The notes under the pieces were generated by a model. That model did no database searches. It worked only from the letters and a program-made list of their open reading frames with translations, and was not told the DNA's origin. Below, in pieces: positions 7,542 through 15,764 of a stretch of DNA of 38,837 nucleotides (position 1 is its first letter; the number at the start of each line of letters is the position of its first letter). Both the position numbers and the translations under genes were made by a program. Origin of the DNA: Eubacterium sp. (GTDB taxonomy: Bacteria; Bacillota_A; Clostridia; Lachnospirales; Lachnospiraceae); NCBI GenBank assembly GCA_024687845.1, contig JAILEL010000262.1, positions 1 through 38,837 of the forward strand, given 5' to 3'.

Positions 7542-8651
7542 CTATGTGTATATCAGCACAGAATCATCATGCATCCTTCCGGACACAGCAAAATGTGGAT
7601 AATCGACGAATCCTCCTCTGTAGCCTGCCGCCTTGAGAAGTGGTTTCATATCAGCGTCTCCTATTATCAGATCGTACGCATTCTGAGATGCAATTTCATA
7701 CAGTTCGTCCTCATTTGACAGCTTGAAATCATGTGCTTCTGAATACTCCGGACTCTGCATGAAAAATGTAGCGCAGTCAATCTTCAGGCTGTCTGACTCA
7801 GCATCAATCCCCTTAAACTGGCGAATAATATCTCTTAGTTCATTTGCTGCAAACTGAGAATGGATAATGAGGATCTTCTTTTCTTCAGGTCTGATCTTAC
7901 TCATTACATCTGACACAACCTCGTCTGGAATAAATGGAAATCCCACCTCATACGGCACTCCGTATTTTTCTTCCATGTATCTGGCCGCCTTAAGCCCCTG
8001 GACACTGACCACAAGATTCTTCTCTAATCTGGGAGCCTGGGCTATCGCCTCGAGCCCTGATCCTACCGAATAGAGAACTATATCTTCATAATCATATTTT
8101 TTGCATAACTGAGTAAGCGGCTCTGCTGTTGAGTAACCAGTTTCCAGAGGAGTAGCGCCAATCACACCAAGCTTTCCCTGAGGTTCTCCATTATCCTTAT
8201 CTTCCGCTCCAGCAAACTCCCTGAACAGCTCATACCAGGTTTCTTCCTCACCCTCATCATAATATCTGGTTCCGGTGCAGCTCACTGTTATGCAGGGCAC
8301 TCCTATCCTTTTCTCTGCCATTTTCTTAATGGCCTTCATATCGGTAGCAATAACTGCAGGAACCGGAGTTCCAACTACTGCCGTAAAATCACATTTCAGA
8401 TATTCCTGGGCACTTGCCATCTTATCAATAAGCTTATCATCACGTCCCATTATCGCATCCATATCACGAAGTCCGGCACTGAAAACAGCACTTTTTTTAG
8501 TAAACCATCTGGGCTCATCAAAACCGCACACATTTCCGGCACAGCCACCTGCATCACATATAACTATAATGCCACCTAGTTCATATAGCACTCCACAGGC
8601 ACCCGACTGATCCGGCGCAAAGGGAGATAAATATTTCAGTAATTTTTTCAT
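7542..8651 (-). CDS. Nitrogenase component 1-like protein (short type), module 2
   Basis: A 369-residue member of the NifD/K/E/N oxidoreductase superfamily. SGACGVLYELGG (C19) and ICDAGGCAGNVCGFDEPRW (C32, C37, C42) resemble the first two P-cluster-ligand regions. Where the third ligand is expected the sequence is VVGTPVPAVIATD, with no cysteine, unlike its paralogue at 10805-12040. It shares the DEPRW motif with that paralogue. It is much shorter than NifD or NifK (about 480-520), with a reduced C-terminus. It is third in the order NifH-like, long subunit, short subunit. Probably it pairs with the product of 8689-9963 and binds an iron-sulfur cluster at the interface. Substrate unknown. Confidence 0.8.
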   Translation of the reverse strand: MKKLLKYLSPFAPDQSGACGVLYELGGIIVICDAGGCAGNVCGFDEPRWFTKKSAVFSAGLRDMDAIMGRDDKLIDKMASAQEYLKCDFTAVVGTPVPAVIATDMKAIKKMAEKRIGVPCITVSCTGTRYYDEGEEETWYELFREFAGAEDKDNGEPQGKLGVIGATPLETGYSTAEPLTQLCKKYDYEDIVLYSVGSGLEAIAQAPRLEKNLVVSVQGLKAARYMEEKYGVPYEVGFPFIPDEVVSDVMSKIRPEEKKILIIHSQFAANELRDIIRQFKGIDAESDSLKIDCATFFMQSPEYSEAHDFKLSNEDELYEIASQNAYDLIIGDADMKPLLKAAGYRGGFVDYPHFAVSGRMHDDSVLIYT

Positions 8652-8669
8652 TATTTTTCCTCATCTATT

Positions 8670-8699
8670 GTTACTATTCACGGATAAATCAGAATACAC
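8670..8699. repeat. Copy of a dispersed intergenic repeat beginning GTTACTATTCACGG
   Basis: Thirty bases starting GTTACTATTCACGG match the left arm of the branched element at 17445-17474 at about 26 of 30 positions. On the coding strand it overlaps the last codons of the upstream nitrogenase-like gene and fills the gap to the next one. Confidence 0.55.
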
Positions 8700-9963
8700 T
8701 CATGAGATTCTCAAAGAGTTTTATCACTCCGTCATAGCCAAAAGGCTGATTATCGTCACACCACTCAATTCCCTTTGCTGTAGGATGATAGTATTTGCAA
8801 TCGGAACCGATATACATGTCTATCTCTTCCTCTTCATAAAACATCATTGTTGGTGAAAGATTTGAATAAACCTTGGTATCAGGACTAAGCTCAGCAAGTC
8901 TTTTCAGGAATTTGGAATTCAGTTCTCCGATTGTTGCGAAGATTTCCTTAACCTCAAAGCCTTCTTCAACAAGCATCAGAGCCATTTCAATGGAATCTCC
9001 ATTCTGAATCTCCCCAACTGAGAATCTGACCTTTCCAACCTTCTGTTTAAATGCATCTATGGTGTCTCTTACCTTCTGATAATACTCTTCATCATTTATT
9101 TTAGCTCCCAGTGCATTTCCAAGCAGCTGATACTGGTTGTGTATCTTATCTATCCTGTACAGTCTGAGAAGTTCAATAAATGGTATTCCAAGTCTGTCCT
9201 GAATATTCTGGGCAGCTGCTCTGGCTTCCGGATTCAGAACCAGATTGAAGTTTGCTTTAGACATTTCCTTATATTCGGCAAATGTTTTCGCTCGCGATAG
9301 TTCTCTTATATTTTTAATTCCTATTGACTTCATCAGTGGGTATAACTCACAGCTGTCAAAAAGCGGAGTAAAAAATCCCATTATATTCATGTCCTGAGGA
9401 ACCTTCTCAGTCTTTTCCAGCAGACTGTAAACAGAAGTTCTGACAGCCGCCATAGGTGGAAGTCTCTTCTCTCTTGTAAGAGCGTACATGTAACAAGCAA
9501 CAGCAGGAACTCCGGTCTTTTCCGTAACCTTCCTGCAGACTCTTTCCATATCCGTTCCCAGAAGAGCATCCACGCAAGTGATACAAATCATGATTGCAGA
9601 TGGCTTTTTTTCAAGAACTGCCAGTACCTCTTCTGCAGCAGCCGGAATCTTAGTAAGATGTCTTCCTGTTACAATGTCCGTATCATCCAGAAGCTGAAAG
9701 AAGAATTTGTTTTTATACTCCGGTGCAAATCTGAAGAGCGAAGTGTTTCTTCCACAGCAGCCGGGAGAAACCAGCAGCATGACTGACTCAGGAACAGCAA
9801 GCCCCGCTCTTTTAACTCCGAAGCCCTTGGCACCCGGAGAATTAAAGTATAGAGTTGCCGGTGAACTGTATATCAGATGGTCGGAGCTTTTCATTTCACG
9901 TGGAAGACCTGAAAGCCCCAGCTCTGCAAGTTGTTTGGTTGTCTGGTAAAATGCATTGTTCAT
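8689..9963 (-). CDS. Nitrogenase component 1-like protein (long type), module 2
   Basis: A 424-residue NifD/K-superfamily protein. LLVSPGCCGRNTSLF (C69, C70) corresponds to the second P-cluster-ligand region (GPxGC in NifD) and MICITCVDALLGTDME (C130) to the third (TTCxxExIGDD in NifK). The first ligand region reads NSPGAKGFG and has no cysteine. Later segments (RFSVGEIQNGDSIEMALMLVEEG, FATIGELN) look like the Rossmann-like domains of the family. It starts 31 nt after the nifH-like gene at 9995-10750, the HDK order of nitrogenase operons. Family-level assignment is firm. The reaction is not known and this is not a canonical nitrogenase, since FeMo-cofactor ligands are not recognisable. Confidence 0.8.
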   Translation of the reverse strand: MNNAFYQTTKQLAELGLSGLPREMKSSDHLIYSSPATLYFNSPGAKGFGVKRAGLAVPESVMLLVSPGCCGRNTSLFRFAPEYKNKFFFQLLDDTDIVTGRHLTKIPAAAEEVLAVLEKKPSAIMICITCVDALLGTDMERVCRKVTEKTGVPAVACYMYALTREKRLPPMAAVRTSVYSLLEKTEKVPQDMNIMGFFTPLFDSCELYPLMKSIGIKNIRELSRAKTFAEYKEMSKANFNLVLNPEARAAAQNIQDRLGIPFIELLRLYRIDKIHNQYQLLGNALGAKINDEEYYQKVRDTIDAFKQKVGKVRFSVGEIQNGDSIEMALMLVEEGFEVKEIFATIGELNSKFLKRLAELSPDTKVYSNLSPTMMFYEEEEIDMYIGSDCKYYHPTAKGIEWCDDNQPFGYDGVIKLFENLMSVF

Positions 9964-9994
9964 ATTGATTTAATCCTTTGATTATTCCATTATA

Positions 9995-10750
9995 TCAACT
10001 GTCTTCTTCGATAAGCAGTCTGGCAAGATCAAGAAATCTCTTGCTGACCTCAAGCTCCGGATTGCCTTCTATTACAGTTTTTCCCATATCTTCGTAGTGA
10101 ATAATATCGTTAGTTCTCGGTATGTCTGCAACAATTGGAAGTCCGGCCTTTTCTGCAAACGCACGAACCTTTTCCTCTTCTCCTTCAACGGCGCGTCGGT
10201 TCATAACGATTCCCCTGACCTTAGCATAACTCCTGTCTTCAAAATTCTTTACAGCAGTATTGATGTTATTAGCTGCATACAGAGCCATTTTCTCACCGGA
10301 TGTAACGATGAGAACCTTTTCTGCATATCCCTCTCTGATTGGTGCTGCAAATCCACCGCAGACTACGTCTCCCAAAACATCATAGAGCACAGCATCTGGC
10401 TTAAAGGATTTAAAGAGCTCCAGCTCTTCGAGAAGTGAAAATGTAGTTATTATTCCTCTTCCTGCACATCCTAGTCCCGGTGTAGGCCCCCCTGTTTCTA
10501 TACAGAGAACCCCTCCAAAGCCCTGTTTCGTTATCTGATCCAGCGAAGCAGGTTCCTCGTCATGCTCCCTCATATAATTCATAACAGGCATCACCGGTTC
10601 ACCATTTAGAAGATTTGCAGTTGAATCTGCCTTAGGATCACATCCTATCTGAATAACCCTTTTTCCAAGAGACGCAAGCGCCGCTGACAGATTAGACGTC
10701 ACCGTAGATTTTCCAATTCCGCCCTTACCATATATTGCTATCTTAATCAT
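9995..10750 (-). CDS. NifH-like ATP-dependent reductase (iron protein), module 2
   Basis: A 251-residue NifH/BchL-family iron protein. In this family a dimer carries one [4Fe-4S] cluster and donates electrons with ATP hydrolysis. Walker [10 protein letters not shown] is at 8-16. CDPKADST lies at 37-44. The cluster ligands are C95 in GLGCAGRG and C131 in GDVVCGGF. R98 of GCAGRG matches the arginine that DraT ADP-ribosylates in classical NifH. It is shorter than NifH (about 290), mainly at the C-terminus. It heads the second H-D-K-like module. About half of its residues match the paralogue at 13578-14333 by eye. Its electron acceptor is probably the pair encoded directly downstream. Confidence 0.9.
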   Translation of the reverse strand: MIKIAIYGKGGIGKSTVTSNLSAALASLGKRVIQIGCDPKADSTANLLNGEPVMPVMNYMREHDEEPASLDQITKQGFGGVLCIETGGPTPGLGCAGRGIITTFSLLEELELFKSFKPDAVLYDVLGDVVCGGFAAPIREGYAEKVLIVTSGEKMALYAANNINTAVKNFEDRSYAKVRGIVMNRRAVEGEEEKVRAFAEKAGLPIVADIPRTNDIIHYEDMGKTVIEGNPELEVSKRFLDLARLLIEEDS

Positions 10751-10804
10751 TAGAATTTCCCTCGTTTTTCTTTTTTAATACTGATGTACTAGCGTCCCAC
10801 AAAA

Positions 10805-12040
10805 TTATATAAGATCAAATGGAATCTCTCTGTTAATCAGGTTCAATGCTTCTTTATGGAAGCATCTTCCCGAAAATGCATCATGTGGGAGTCGGATAAA
10901 TCGCTTGCCTTTACATATCGGTTTAAAAAGCGGGTCCGCAATTATCACATCTGATTTTCTGATCTCCTGCTCCAGAATATCCTCATCATCACAGGACACA
11001 TCGCCTGATGAATCCTTTGCAGCTATCAGCTGAGTCATGTCTCCGTCTCCGACACTTTCCAGAACCCGGACTCCTACTTCACTTTCAAGAGATAGCGCAG
11101 CTGCAAGTGATGCTGAAAGAACACTCTCTCCGATAACTGCCACCTTGTCTCCCTTTATCCTGTATTTTTCTGCCGAACTTATATTCATTTTGCTACTAAC
11201 TGACAGTTTTAGTTCTTCAAGCAGCTTTTCAGAAAACTTTTTACCATAAGGCGTTCCAACAACAAATGGTATTCCAAAGCTTTCATACAGATATTCTGCA
11301 AGGAGCCTGCCGCCTGATGAAACAACAAGGCTCACATCAGCCAGTCCCAGTCGCCTGATCTCATCAAGGCTGGTATCAACTCCAATCATTGAATTAACTC
11401 TGTATCCTCCAGCTTCAAGCCACTTTCTTATATAAAATGTACTTCCTCGCGACGGCTCATCTTCGTCAGCAGGAAAGCTGCAGGGAAAATCAAGCGGTGT
11501 AAGGCCGAGTACATTAACTGACAGTCCCTTTTTCTCATTTTCTTTGTCATTAGGTACATCCTGTGATCCGCTTGGATTTTGGCCATCTGGGTCGGACGAA
11601 GTGAACTTTTTTGCCAGTTCAAGATATGCCTGCTGAACTCCCGAGATATAACTCTGCATTCCATTTGTTCTTACATTGAAGCTTGGAATACCTGTTTCAT
11701 TTTCTACCTCATAGGCTATGGCATCAAGGTCAACTCCCGTCATAGCTGGAAGCGGTGATGCGCATATTGCAACAAACTCAGGCTTTAGCTCATTTGCGGC
11801 AAGCACCAGATCATGTACGAACCGGTCATCATTACCCATTATGGCATCCTTCTCGGTAAAGCCCGAGATATACATCATACTGTCCTTATCGTACCACCGG
11901 GGTTCATCATGGGTGGTATAAGTCGAATTACAGCCTGACGCATCATGTATGACAGTCATTCCACCATACTCATAAAGTGCCGAACAAAAGCCTGACGTGT
12001 CGGCCGCATATATTGAAATTATCTTCGCAGTCTGATTCAT
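10805..12040 (-). CDS. Nitrogenase component 1-like protein (short type), module 1
   Basis: A 411-residue NifD/K-superfamily protein, clearly paralogous to that at 7542-8651: SGFCSALYEYGG (C19), IHDASGCNSTYTTHDEPRWY (C37) and AICASPLPAMTGVD (C93). Unlike the paralogue it keeps a cysteine at all three positions expected for P-cluster-like ligation. A low-complexity stretch rich in Asp, Asn and Ser lies around residues 150-170. It is the third gene of module 1 and pairs most likely with the 459-residue subunit upstream. The 102-nt gap before it contains a small hairpin (ACGGA-GCAA-TCCGT at about 12058) but no clear promoter. Confidence 0.8.
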   Translation of the reverse strand: MNQTAKIISIYAADTSGFCSALYEYGGMTVIHDASGCNSTYTTHDEPRWYDKDSMMYISGFTEKDAIMGNDDRFVHDLVLAANELKPEFVAICASPLPAMTGVDLDAIAYEVENETGIPSFNVRTNGMQSYISGVQQAYLELAKKFTSSDPDGQNPSGSQDVPNDKENEKKGLSVNVLGLTPLDFPCSFPADEDEPSRGSTFYIRKWLEAGGYRVNSMIGVDTSLDEIRRLGLADVSLVVSSGGRLLAEYLYESFGIPFVVGTPYGKKFSEKLLEELKLSVSSKMNISSAEKYRIKGDKVAVIGESVLSASLAAALSLESEVGVRVLESVGDGDMTQLIAAKDSSGDVSCDDEDILEQEIRKSDVIIADPLFKPICKGKRFIRLPHDAFSGRCFHKEALNLINREIPFDLI

Positions 12041-12142
12041 TTTTTATCCTTCTATAAACGGAGCAATCCGTATGTCATATGATGTCAAAAGGTACTATTG
12101 ACACCTATATCAAATATATATTTACTATCTTTAAGTTTTATT

Positions 12143-13522
12143 TTACAGGCAGCTGGCGCAGCCGATTCCCTTATGACTGATCAGCTTCTTGGTATCCTTT
12201 GGTGACTTGAATGCATCCATGATTTCTTCAGCCATTCTTATTATTCCATCAAGACCGTACATGCCACCGCCATCAGCAATATTTACAAAATAAGGAGTAT
12301 GGACAAAATATGCAGCTTTCTGGCCTATCGCAACTATTTTTCCATCTTCTTGTTCGTTATGGCTGCTGTTATTTTCCATTTCTGACTCATATTTATTATC
12401 CAGGAATCTCATAGCCGGATCCATGGTTGGATATACTTCAATGTCCGGTCTTAATTCTTTCAGCTTCTCAAAATGCTTTCTCTCATCCTTCCGGAATACA
12501 TCGCTGTAAATTGTTTTTACATTGAAGCCATACTCTGTGAGGCAGCGGGTAAGTCCCATGATGCTCGGAGTTGCTGAATAGTCTATAACTACAGGTGTAT
12601 CTCCCACCATATCCTTCGCCTGCTTCATTGCAAGCTCTGCCTCATTTTTCTTTTTTTCTATGTATTCATTCAGCTTGTCAGGTTCTACCCCAAGTGCTTC
12701 ACCTAAGGCTTTCAGATTCTTCACTATATCTTCGAAGTCGTAACTAAGTTCTGCATAAACCCATGGAACATTTAGTCTGTCAGCAAGCTTCTTAACTCCT
12801 ACATTCGCAACAGGAAGATAGGATATAAGAAGTGAAGCAGCTCCCAGTTTCAGATATTCATCATAAGTTTCACAGCTATTAATTTCCCAGACCTCTTTGC
12901 CTGCCAGTCGGCTAAGCTCGAAAATGTCAGAAGTCTTGTCAGTCGCTCTGTCACAGCCCACAATCGCCACCAGATTGTCGTCCTTCTCCAGCTTTTGTAC
13001 CGGTTCATAAAGACTTATCTTCATCATTGCATCAGGCGACATAGTCTTTCTCATGGTTGGTGTCATATAGCAATCCACGAAAAATGTACCGGGAAACTTC
13101 TCTGAAAGTTCATCTGCAATAACTCTGAAATCACAACCTTCAAACATATGCATGCAGCTGAGATATACCAGAATACATCTCGGACGGTTCTCCATCTGTT
13201 CTACTATATGTGAAACACCCTCAACTACTCTCGATTCCATTTCACCATTCCACATGTCCTTCTCACGAAGTGAAACCCAGGACATACGCTCCATAAGGTT
13301 CATCTCAGCTGCAGTAAGAATAACACCGCGAAGACACCCCTGCGCACAGACATAGACCTGATGAGTCTCCGGAATCAGCATTCCGGTATGGACTATATTC
13401 CACACACCTCTTGCAGGTGGATTGTATTGAAGTCCCTCATAAAAAGGAGTATCAAAATCAAGCTCCTCCAAATGAATAGGCTCCGGTATTCTTTTATTAT
13501 TTGTATGTAAAGCTTCTAACAT
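12143..13522 (-). CDS. Nitrogenase component 1-like protein (long type, Cys-rich tail), module 1
   Basis: A 459-residue NifD/K-superfamily protein. ATG 13522 (GAGG 9 nt upstream) is preferred over a TTG at 13591 that would overlap the nifH-like gene and lacks a ribosome-binding site. VYVCAQGCLRGV (C59, C63) corresponds to the second P-cluster-ligand region and VYLSCMHMFEGCDF (C123, C130) to the third. The first region (YNPPARGVW) lacks a cysteine. Near residues 305-320 VIDYSATPSIMGLTRCL resembles a cofactor-pocket loop region. The extreme C-terminus is GIGCASCL, a CxxC tail not seen in the other three subunits. It follows the nifH-like gene by 55 nt. Confidence 0.8.
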   Translation of the reverse strand: MLEALHTNNKRIPEPIHLEELDFDTPFYEGLQYNPPARGVWNIVHTGMLIPETHQVYVCAQGCLRGVILTAAEMNLMERMSWVSLREKDMWNGEMESRVVEGVSHIVEQMENRPRCILVYLSCMHMFEGCDFRVIADELSEKFPGTFFVDCYMTPTMRKTMSPDAMMKISLYEPVQKLEKDDNLVAIVGCDRATDKTSDIFELSRLAGKEVWEINSCETYDEYLKLGAASLLISYLPVANVGVKKLADRLNVPWVYAELSYDFEDIVKNLKALGEALGVEPDKLNEYIEKKKNEAELAMKQAKDMVGDTPVVIDYSATPSIMGLTRCLTEYGFNVKTIYSDVFRKDERKHFEKLKELRPDIEVYPTMDPAMRFLDNKYESEMENNSSHNEQEDGKIVAIGQKAAYFVHTPYFVNIADGGGMYGLDGIIRMAEEIMDAFKSPKDTKKLISHKGIGCASCL

Positions 13523-13577
13523 AACAAGCGTCCTCGATATATTTATCACATGTTTTACAAGATTTAATAAGGTGGAT

Positions 13578-14333
13578 TTAGTTGTCAGCAAAGTCTGACA
13601 CTACTCGGTCAGCTAAGGCGAGAAGTTTCTGACACACATCACTTTCCGGAAAAAGCTCCACAACGGTTTTTCCGGCAGTCTCAGCCTTCTCAAAGAGCTG
13701 GCTTCTAGGAATAACCGCAGCTACCTCTGTATTAAAATCCGCAGCCAGTGTAGCAGCATTTTCTTCCTCATGCTCAACACCGCGGCAGTTCAAAATGATT
13801 CCGCCCAGCTTTGCATAGTCTCTCTTCTTGAAGTTCTCAACGGCCATTGCAATATTTGCAGCGGCATAGATTGACATTTTCTCTCCAGAAGTAACTATAT
13901 AAACCTTATCTGCATAGCCCTTACGCATAGGCATTGTAAATCCACCGCACACAACATCCCCCAGAACATCATATACAACCACATCTGGTTTGTATGTCTC
14001 ATAAGCTCCCTTAGCTTCGAGGGATTCGAGAGCATTTATGATTCCTCTGCCGGCACAGCCCAGTCCTGGAACCGGACCACCAGCCTCTACACAAAGAACC
14101 CCAGCCGAGCTCTGCTTTACCATATCTTCAAGTGTAAAAGGCTTTCCGCTCCTTACCAGATCAAGAACAGTGGTCATCTCCTCCTTCGGTCTTAGAAGAG
14201 AAGTCGAATCTGCCTTTGGATCACAGCCAATCTGCATAACCGTAAGCCCCCGTGCAGCCATCGCCGCACTCAGATTTGAAGAAAGAGTAGATTTACCAAT
14301 CCCACCCTTCCCATATATTGCAAATTTAATCAT
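13578..14333 (-). CDS. NifH-like ATP-dependent reductase (iron protein), module 1
   Basis: A 251-residue NifH-family iron protein. Walker [10 protein letters not shown] is at 8-16, CDPKADST at 37-44, cluster cysteines C93 (GLGCAGRG) and C129 (GDVVCGGF), and R96 at the classical ADP-ribosylation position. It is the first nitrogenase-like gene of the operon, directly after the TM1266-family gene. Having a second, diverged NifH in the same transcript suggests that each one serves its own D/K-like pair, as in NifHDK versus NifEN-type assembly, though NifEN shares NifH. The C-terminus is short compared with NifH. Confidence 0.9.
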   Translation of the reverse strand: MIKFAIYGKGGIGKSTLSSNLSAAMAARGLTVMQIGCDPKADSTSLLRPKEEMTTVLDLVRSGKPFTLEDMVKQSSAGVLCVEAGGPVPGLGCAGRGIINALESLEAKGAYETYKPDVVVYDVLGDVVCGGFTMPMRKGYADKVYIVTSGEKMSIYAAANIAMAVENFKKRDYAKLGGIILNCRGVEHEEENAATLAADFNTEVAAVIPRSQLFEKAETAGKTVVELFPESDVCQKLLALADRVVSDFADN

Positions 14334-14380
14334 GATATTTTTCCTTTTTATATTTCAACATATCTATATTAGAATCCCTA

Positions 14381-14629
14381 TTAATCCTCTGGAGAATACA
14401 CTGTCTTGGTCGTAACTCCATCTATTCGTCCAATCTTTCCGGCAAGTGTATTAATAATATCCTGCCTTGCATCTATGGCAATACTAATAATACTGATATT
14501 TTTCTTCTGATATGGTATTCCCATTCTTCCGATTATGTATTTGCCATATTCATGAAGTACATTATTTATTTCGTTTGCCGCTTCTGTATTTTTAACTATT
14601 ATTGCAATCACAGCTGCTCTTGTATCCAT
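14381..14629 (-). CDS. TM1266-family (iron-only hydrogenase system putative regulator) protein
   Basis: An 82-residue ACT-like/ferredoxin-fold protein: TRAAVIAIIVKNTEAANEIN, then HEYGKYIIGRMGIPY and SIISIAIDARQDIINTLAGKIGRI. This matches the small NikR-C/ACT-like TM1266 family that is routinely found beside HydE, HydF and HydG. Start ATG 14629 is chosen because GAGGGG lies 7 nt upstream; the adjacent ATG at 14632 has only 4 nt. Members lack the ribbon-helix-helix DNA-binding part, so a ligand-sensing or chaperone role is as likely as transcriptional control. It sits 47 nt before the nifH-like gene and 60 nt after hydE. Confidence 0.8.
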   Translation of the reverse strand: MDTRAAVIAIIVKNTEAANEINNVLHEYGKYIIGRMGIPYQKKNISIISIAIDARQDIINTLAGKIGRIDGVTTKTVYSPED

Positions 14630-14672
14630 CATCCATCCCCTCAATTTTGGTTTCATTTTTTGATTATCCGTA

Positions 14673-14688
14673 GTTACTATCCGTGATA
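14673..14688. repeat. Diverged copy of the GTTACTATTCACGG repeat
   Basis: GTTACTATCCGTGATA lies in the gap between the hydE stop and the TM1266-family start. It is a weaker match than the copies at 8670 and 17445. Confidence 0.3.
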
Positions 14689-14689
14689 C

Positions 14690-15757
14690 TTATGATAGAT
14701 AATCTCCCCTGGTTATCACAACTTTGTATCCTATACTTTCCATCCGCCGCTCTATGCACCCACGACATTCAGACGAGGTGTCTCCAGTACAGATTTTGTT
14801 ATCATATAACATATATTTATCCCTGACCTGAACCGGCGACAGATTCGGCATTATTACATTTGCCCCAGCAAGGATTCCCTGCTCACGACCATTTGGTTTT
14901 ATAGTTCCAAGTGCAGTAGTTGCCGGAAGCAGAACCTTCGGAAGCATCAGCCTGCATAAGCTGATCATAAAAAGAGTAGTCTCATAGGAGCCCTTCGGTT
15001 CATTTTTAAATGGCGTATCTGAATGTGGGAGAAATGGACCAAGTCCGATCATTTCCGGTTTCAGCTTCTCCATAAGCAGCATATCATCTGCCAGGCATTC
15101 GCTGGTCTGTCCAGGCGAACCAATCATCACTCCACAGCCCGTCTGATATCCAAGTTTTTTCAGATCCTCCAGACACCTGATGCGGTTTTTCCAGGACATA
15201 TTCTCAGGATGAAGCTTTCCATAATGCTCTTCATTTGCCGTCTCATGTCTAAGAAGATATCTATCCGCACCTGCTTCTCGATAAGCCTTATACTCCTCAT
15301 AAGACTTTTCACCAAGCGAAAGTGTAACTGCGCAGTCCGGATATTTCTCCTTCAGCTTACTGACAATCCCGCATATCATATCCGTCGTATAAAAGGGATC
15401 CTCGCCACTCTGAAGCACAAACGTCCTGAAGCCGTACATATATCCACTTTCACAGCAGCTTAGAATATCCTCCACACTCAGCCTGTATCTCTCAAGCTTA
15501 GTATTCCCAGCACGAAGACCACAGTAGTAGCAGTTTCTATTACAGATATTAGAAAACTCAACAATGCCTCTTATAAAAACATCCTTACCATAGATTTTAT
15601 CCGCCAGAGTTCTCGCCCTGCTCGCTGCATAAATCCTGTTCTCTTCAGTAAAAGAATCAAACAGAGAAGACCACTCCTCGCGAGACAGATGCTCCCCCTT
15701 TTCAATTCTATCTATGAGAAGATTATTCTCTATATTATTATTTGTTTTGTTGTTCAT
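14690..15757 (-). CDS. hydE: HydE, radical SAM [FeFe]-hydrogenase maturase
   Basis: A 355-residue radical SAM protein of the HydE/BioB-like type. RGIVEFSNICNRNCYYCGLRAG carries the CX3CX2C cluster motif (C72, C76, C79). A second CX7CX2C site at the C-terminus (C323, C331, C334) matches the accessory cluster site known in some HydE proteins. GVMIGSPGQT and GLGPFLPHSDTPF are HydE-like barrel motifs. In [FeFe]-hydrogenase maturation HydE acts on the Fe(CO)2(CN)(cysteine) synthon made by HydG to build the diiron subcluster. HydG is not encoded in this window. It starts 7 nt after the hydF stop, so the two are translationally close. Confidence 0.92.
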   Translation of the reverse strand: MNNKTNNNIENNLLIDRIEKGEHLSREEWSSLFDSFTEENRIYAASRARTLADKIYGKDVFIRGIVEFSNICNRNCYYCGLRAGNTKLERYRLSVEDILSCCESGYMYGFRTFVLQSGEDPFYTTDMICGIVSKLKEKYPDCAVTLSLGEKSYEEYKAYREAGADRYLLRHETANEEHYGKLHPENMSWKNRIRCLEDLKKLGYQTGCGVMIGSPGQTSECLADDMLLMEKLKPEMIGLGPFLPHSDTPFKNEPKGSYETTLFMISLCRLMLPKVLLPATTALGTIKPNGREQGILAGANVIMPNLSPVQVRDKYMLYDNKICTGDTSSECRGCIERRMESIGYKVVITRGDYLS

Positions 15758-15764
15758 ATCATTA

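Noticed and set aside
12041..12142. Internal promoter (TTGACA) in the gap inside module 1
   Set aside because: A TTGACA is present on the minus strand but no -10 box follows at 16-18 nt.
7542..14333. A canonical nitrogenase (NifHDK) for nitrogen fixation
   Set aside because: The D/K-like proteins are short, lack recognisable FeMo-cofactor ligands and part of the P-cluster cysteines, and no nifB, nifE, nifN or nifV is present.
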